From Bacillota bacterium (GTDB taxonomy: Bacteria; Bacillota; Bacilli; Bacillales; Cytobacillaceae), in the NCBI GenBank assembly GCA_023389895.1, contig JAEWDX010000401.1, forward strand, positions 1 to 22,923: DNA of 22,923 bases, in the 5' to 3' direction. This document shows, one piece after another, positions 22,842 to 22,923 of this stretch (position 1 is its first letter; every line of letters starts with the position of its first letter). The translations under genes and the position numbers were made by a program. The notes under the pieces were generated by a model, which had not been told where the DNA came from, did no database searches, and was given only the letters and a program-made list of their open reading frames with translations.

Positions 22842-22923
22842 TTAAGCGGCTTGAGCCCTGAACTCTAAAGGACTTAAGCCGTTTAATCTTTTTTGATAAC
22901 GCTGATGGTTATAGAAATCTATA
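22842..22923 (-). CDS. IS3-type transposase OrfB, C-terminal fragment cut by window edge
   Basis: On the minus strand one frame reads IDFYNHQRYQKRLNG, then LSPLEFRAQAA and a TAA stop (22844-22842). The YNxxRxQxxLxGLSPxEFR ending is the usual C-terminus of IS3-family OrfB integrase-like (DDE) transposases. The N-terminal and catalytic parts lie outside the window. Its terminal inverted repeat follows 20 nt after the stop. Confidence 0.8.
   Translation of the reverse strand, partial: IDFYNHQRYQKRLNGLSPLEFRAQAA

Overview
The window looks like a chromosomal segment of a low-GC Bacillaceae bacterium (Bacillus or a close relative). The evidence is AT-rich DNA, strong GGAGG-type ribosome binding sites, frequent TTG and GTG starts, a complete seven-gene Mrp antiporter operon, a B. 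subtilis-type glgBCDAP operon, a B. subtilis ThrD/YclM-like aspartokinase, and a preQ1-I riboswitch in front of queT. I cannot assign a species.

Layout. 1-119: the start of an IS3-type orfA running off the left edge, with a 23-bp inverted repeat in front of it. 331-894: a short, catalytic-domain-only tyrosine recombinase. About 934-1008: what looks like the fossil right end of an IS200/IS605 element. 1006-1692 (minus): a KdpD-type universal stress protein with its own promoter, divergent from mrpABCDEFG (1859-7649), which ends in a very long hairpin terminator. 7750-8540: an accessory patch with short minus-strand ORFs, a decayed ORF and a 70-bp palindrome. 8710-10071: aspartokinase. 10131-10625 (minus): queT, behind a recognisable promoter, 5' hairpin and preQ1-I riboswitch. 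10843-13632: a VanRS-like two-component pair followed, across a terminator, by a membrane-anchored serine D-Ala-D-Ala carboxypeptidase. 13773-13970 (minus): a 65-residue protein of unknown function. 14233-22247: glgB-glgC-glgD-glgA-glgP with overlapping or tightly spaced genes. 22290-22589: a 51-bp tandem repeat array that interrupts a second IS3-type orfA. 22802-22923: the right end and orfB C-terminus of a third IS3-type copy.

How the genes work together. Mrp is a hetero-oligomeric Na+(K+)/H+ antiporter for pH and sodium homeostasis, and the divergent Usp protein may be linked to ion or stress sensing. The glg operon is a full glycogen cycle: ADP-glucose synthesis (GlgC with the regulatory paralogue GlgD), chain elongation (GlgA), branching (GlgB) and phosphorolysis (GlgP). 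The VanRS-like pair probably senses an envelope signal and may control the adjacent carboxypeptidase. No vanHAX-type genes are present, so this is not a vancomycin-resistance operon.

Most of the window is ordinary core genome. The less explained parts are the two IS-rich edges, the 51-bp repeat array, the small-ORF patch at 7.75-8.54 kb, and the regulatory architecture around queT and the carboxypeptidase. I found no clear candidate for a large novel multi-gene system.
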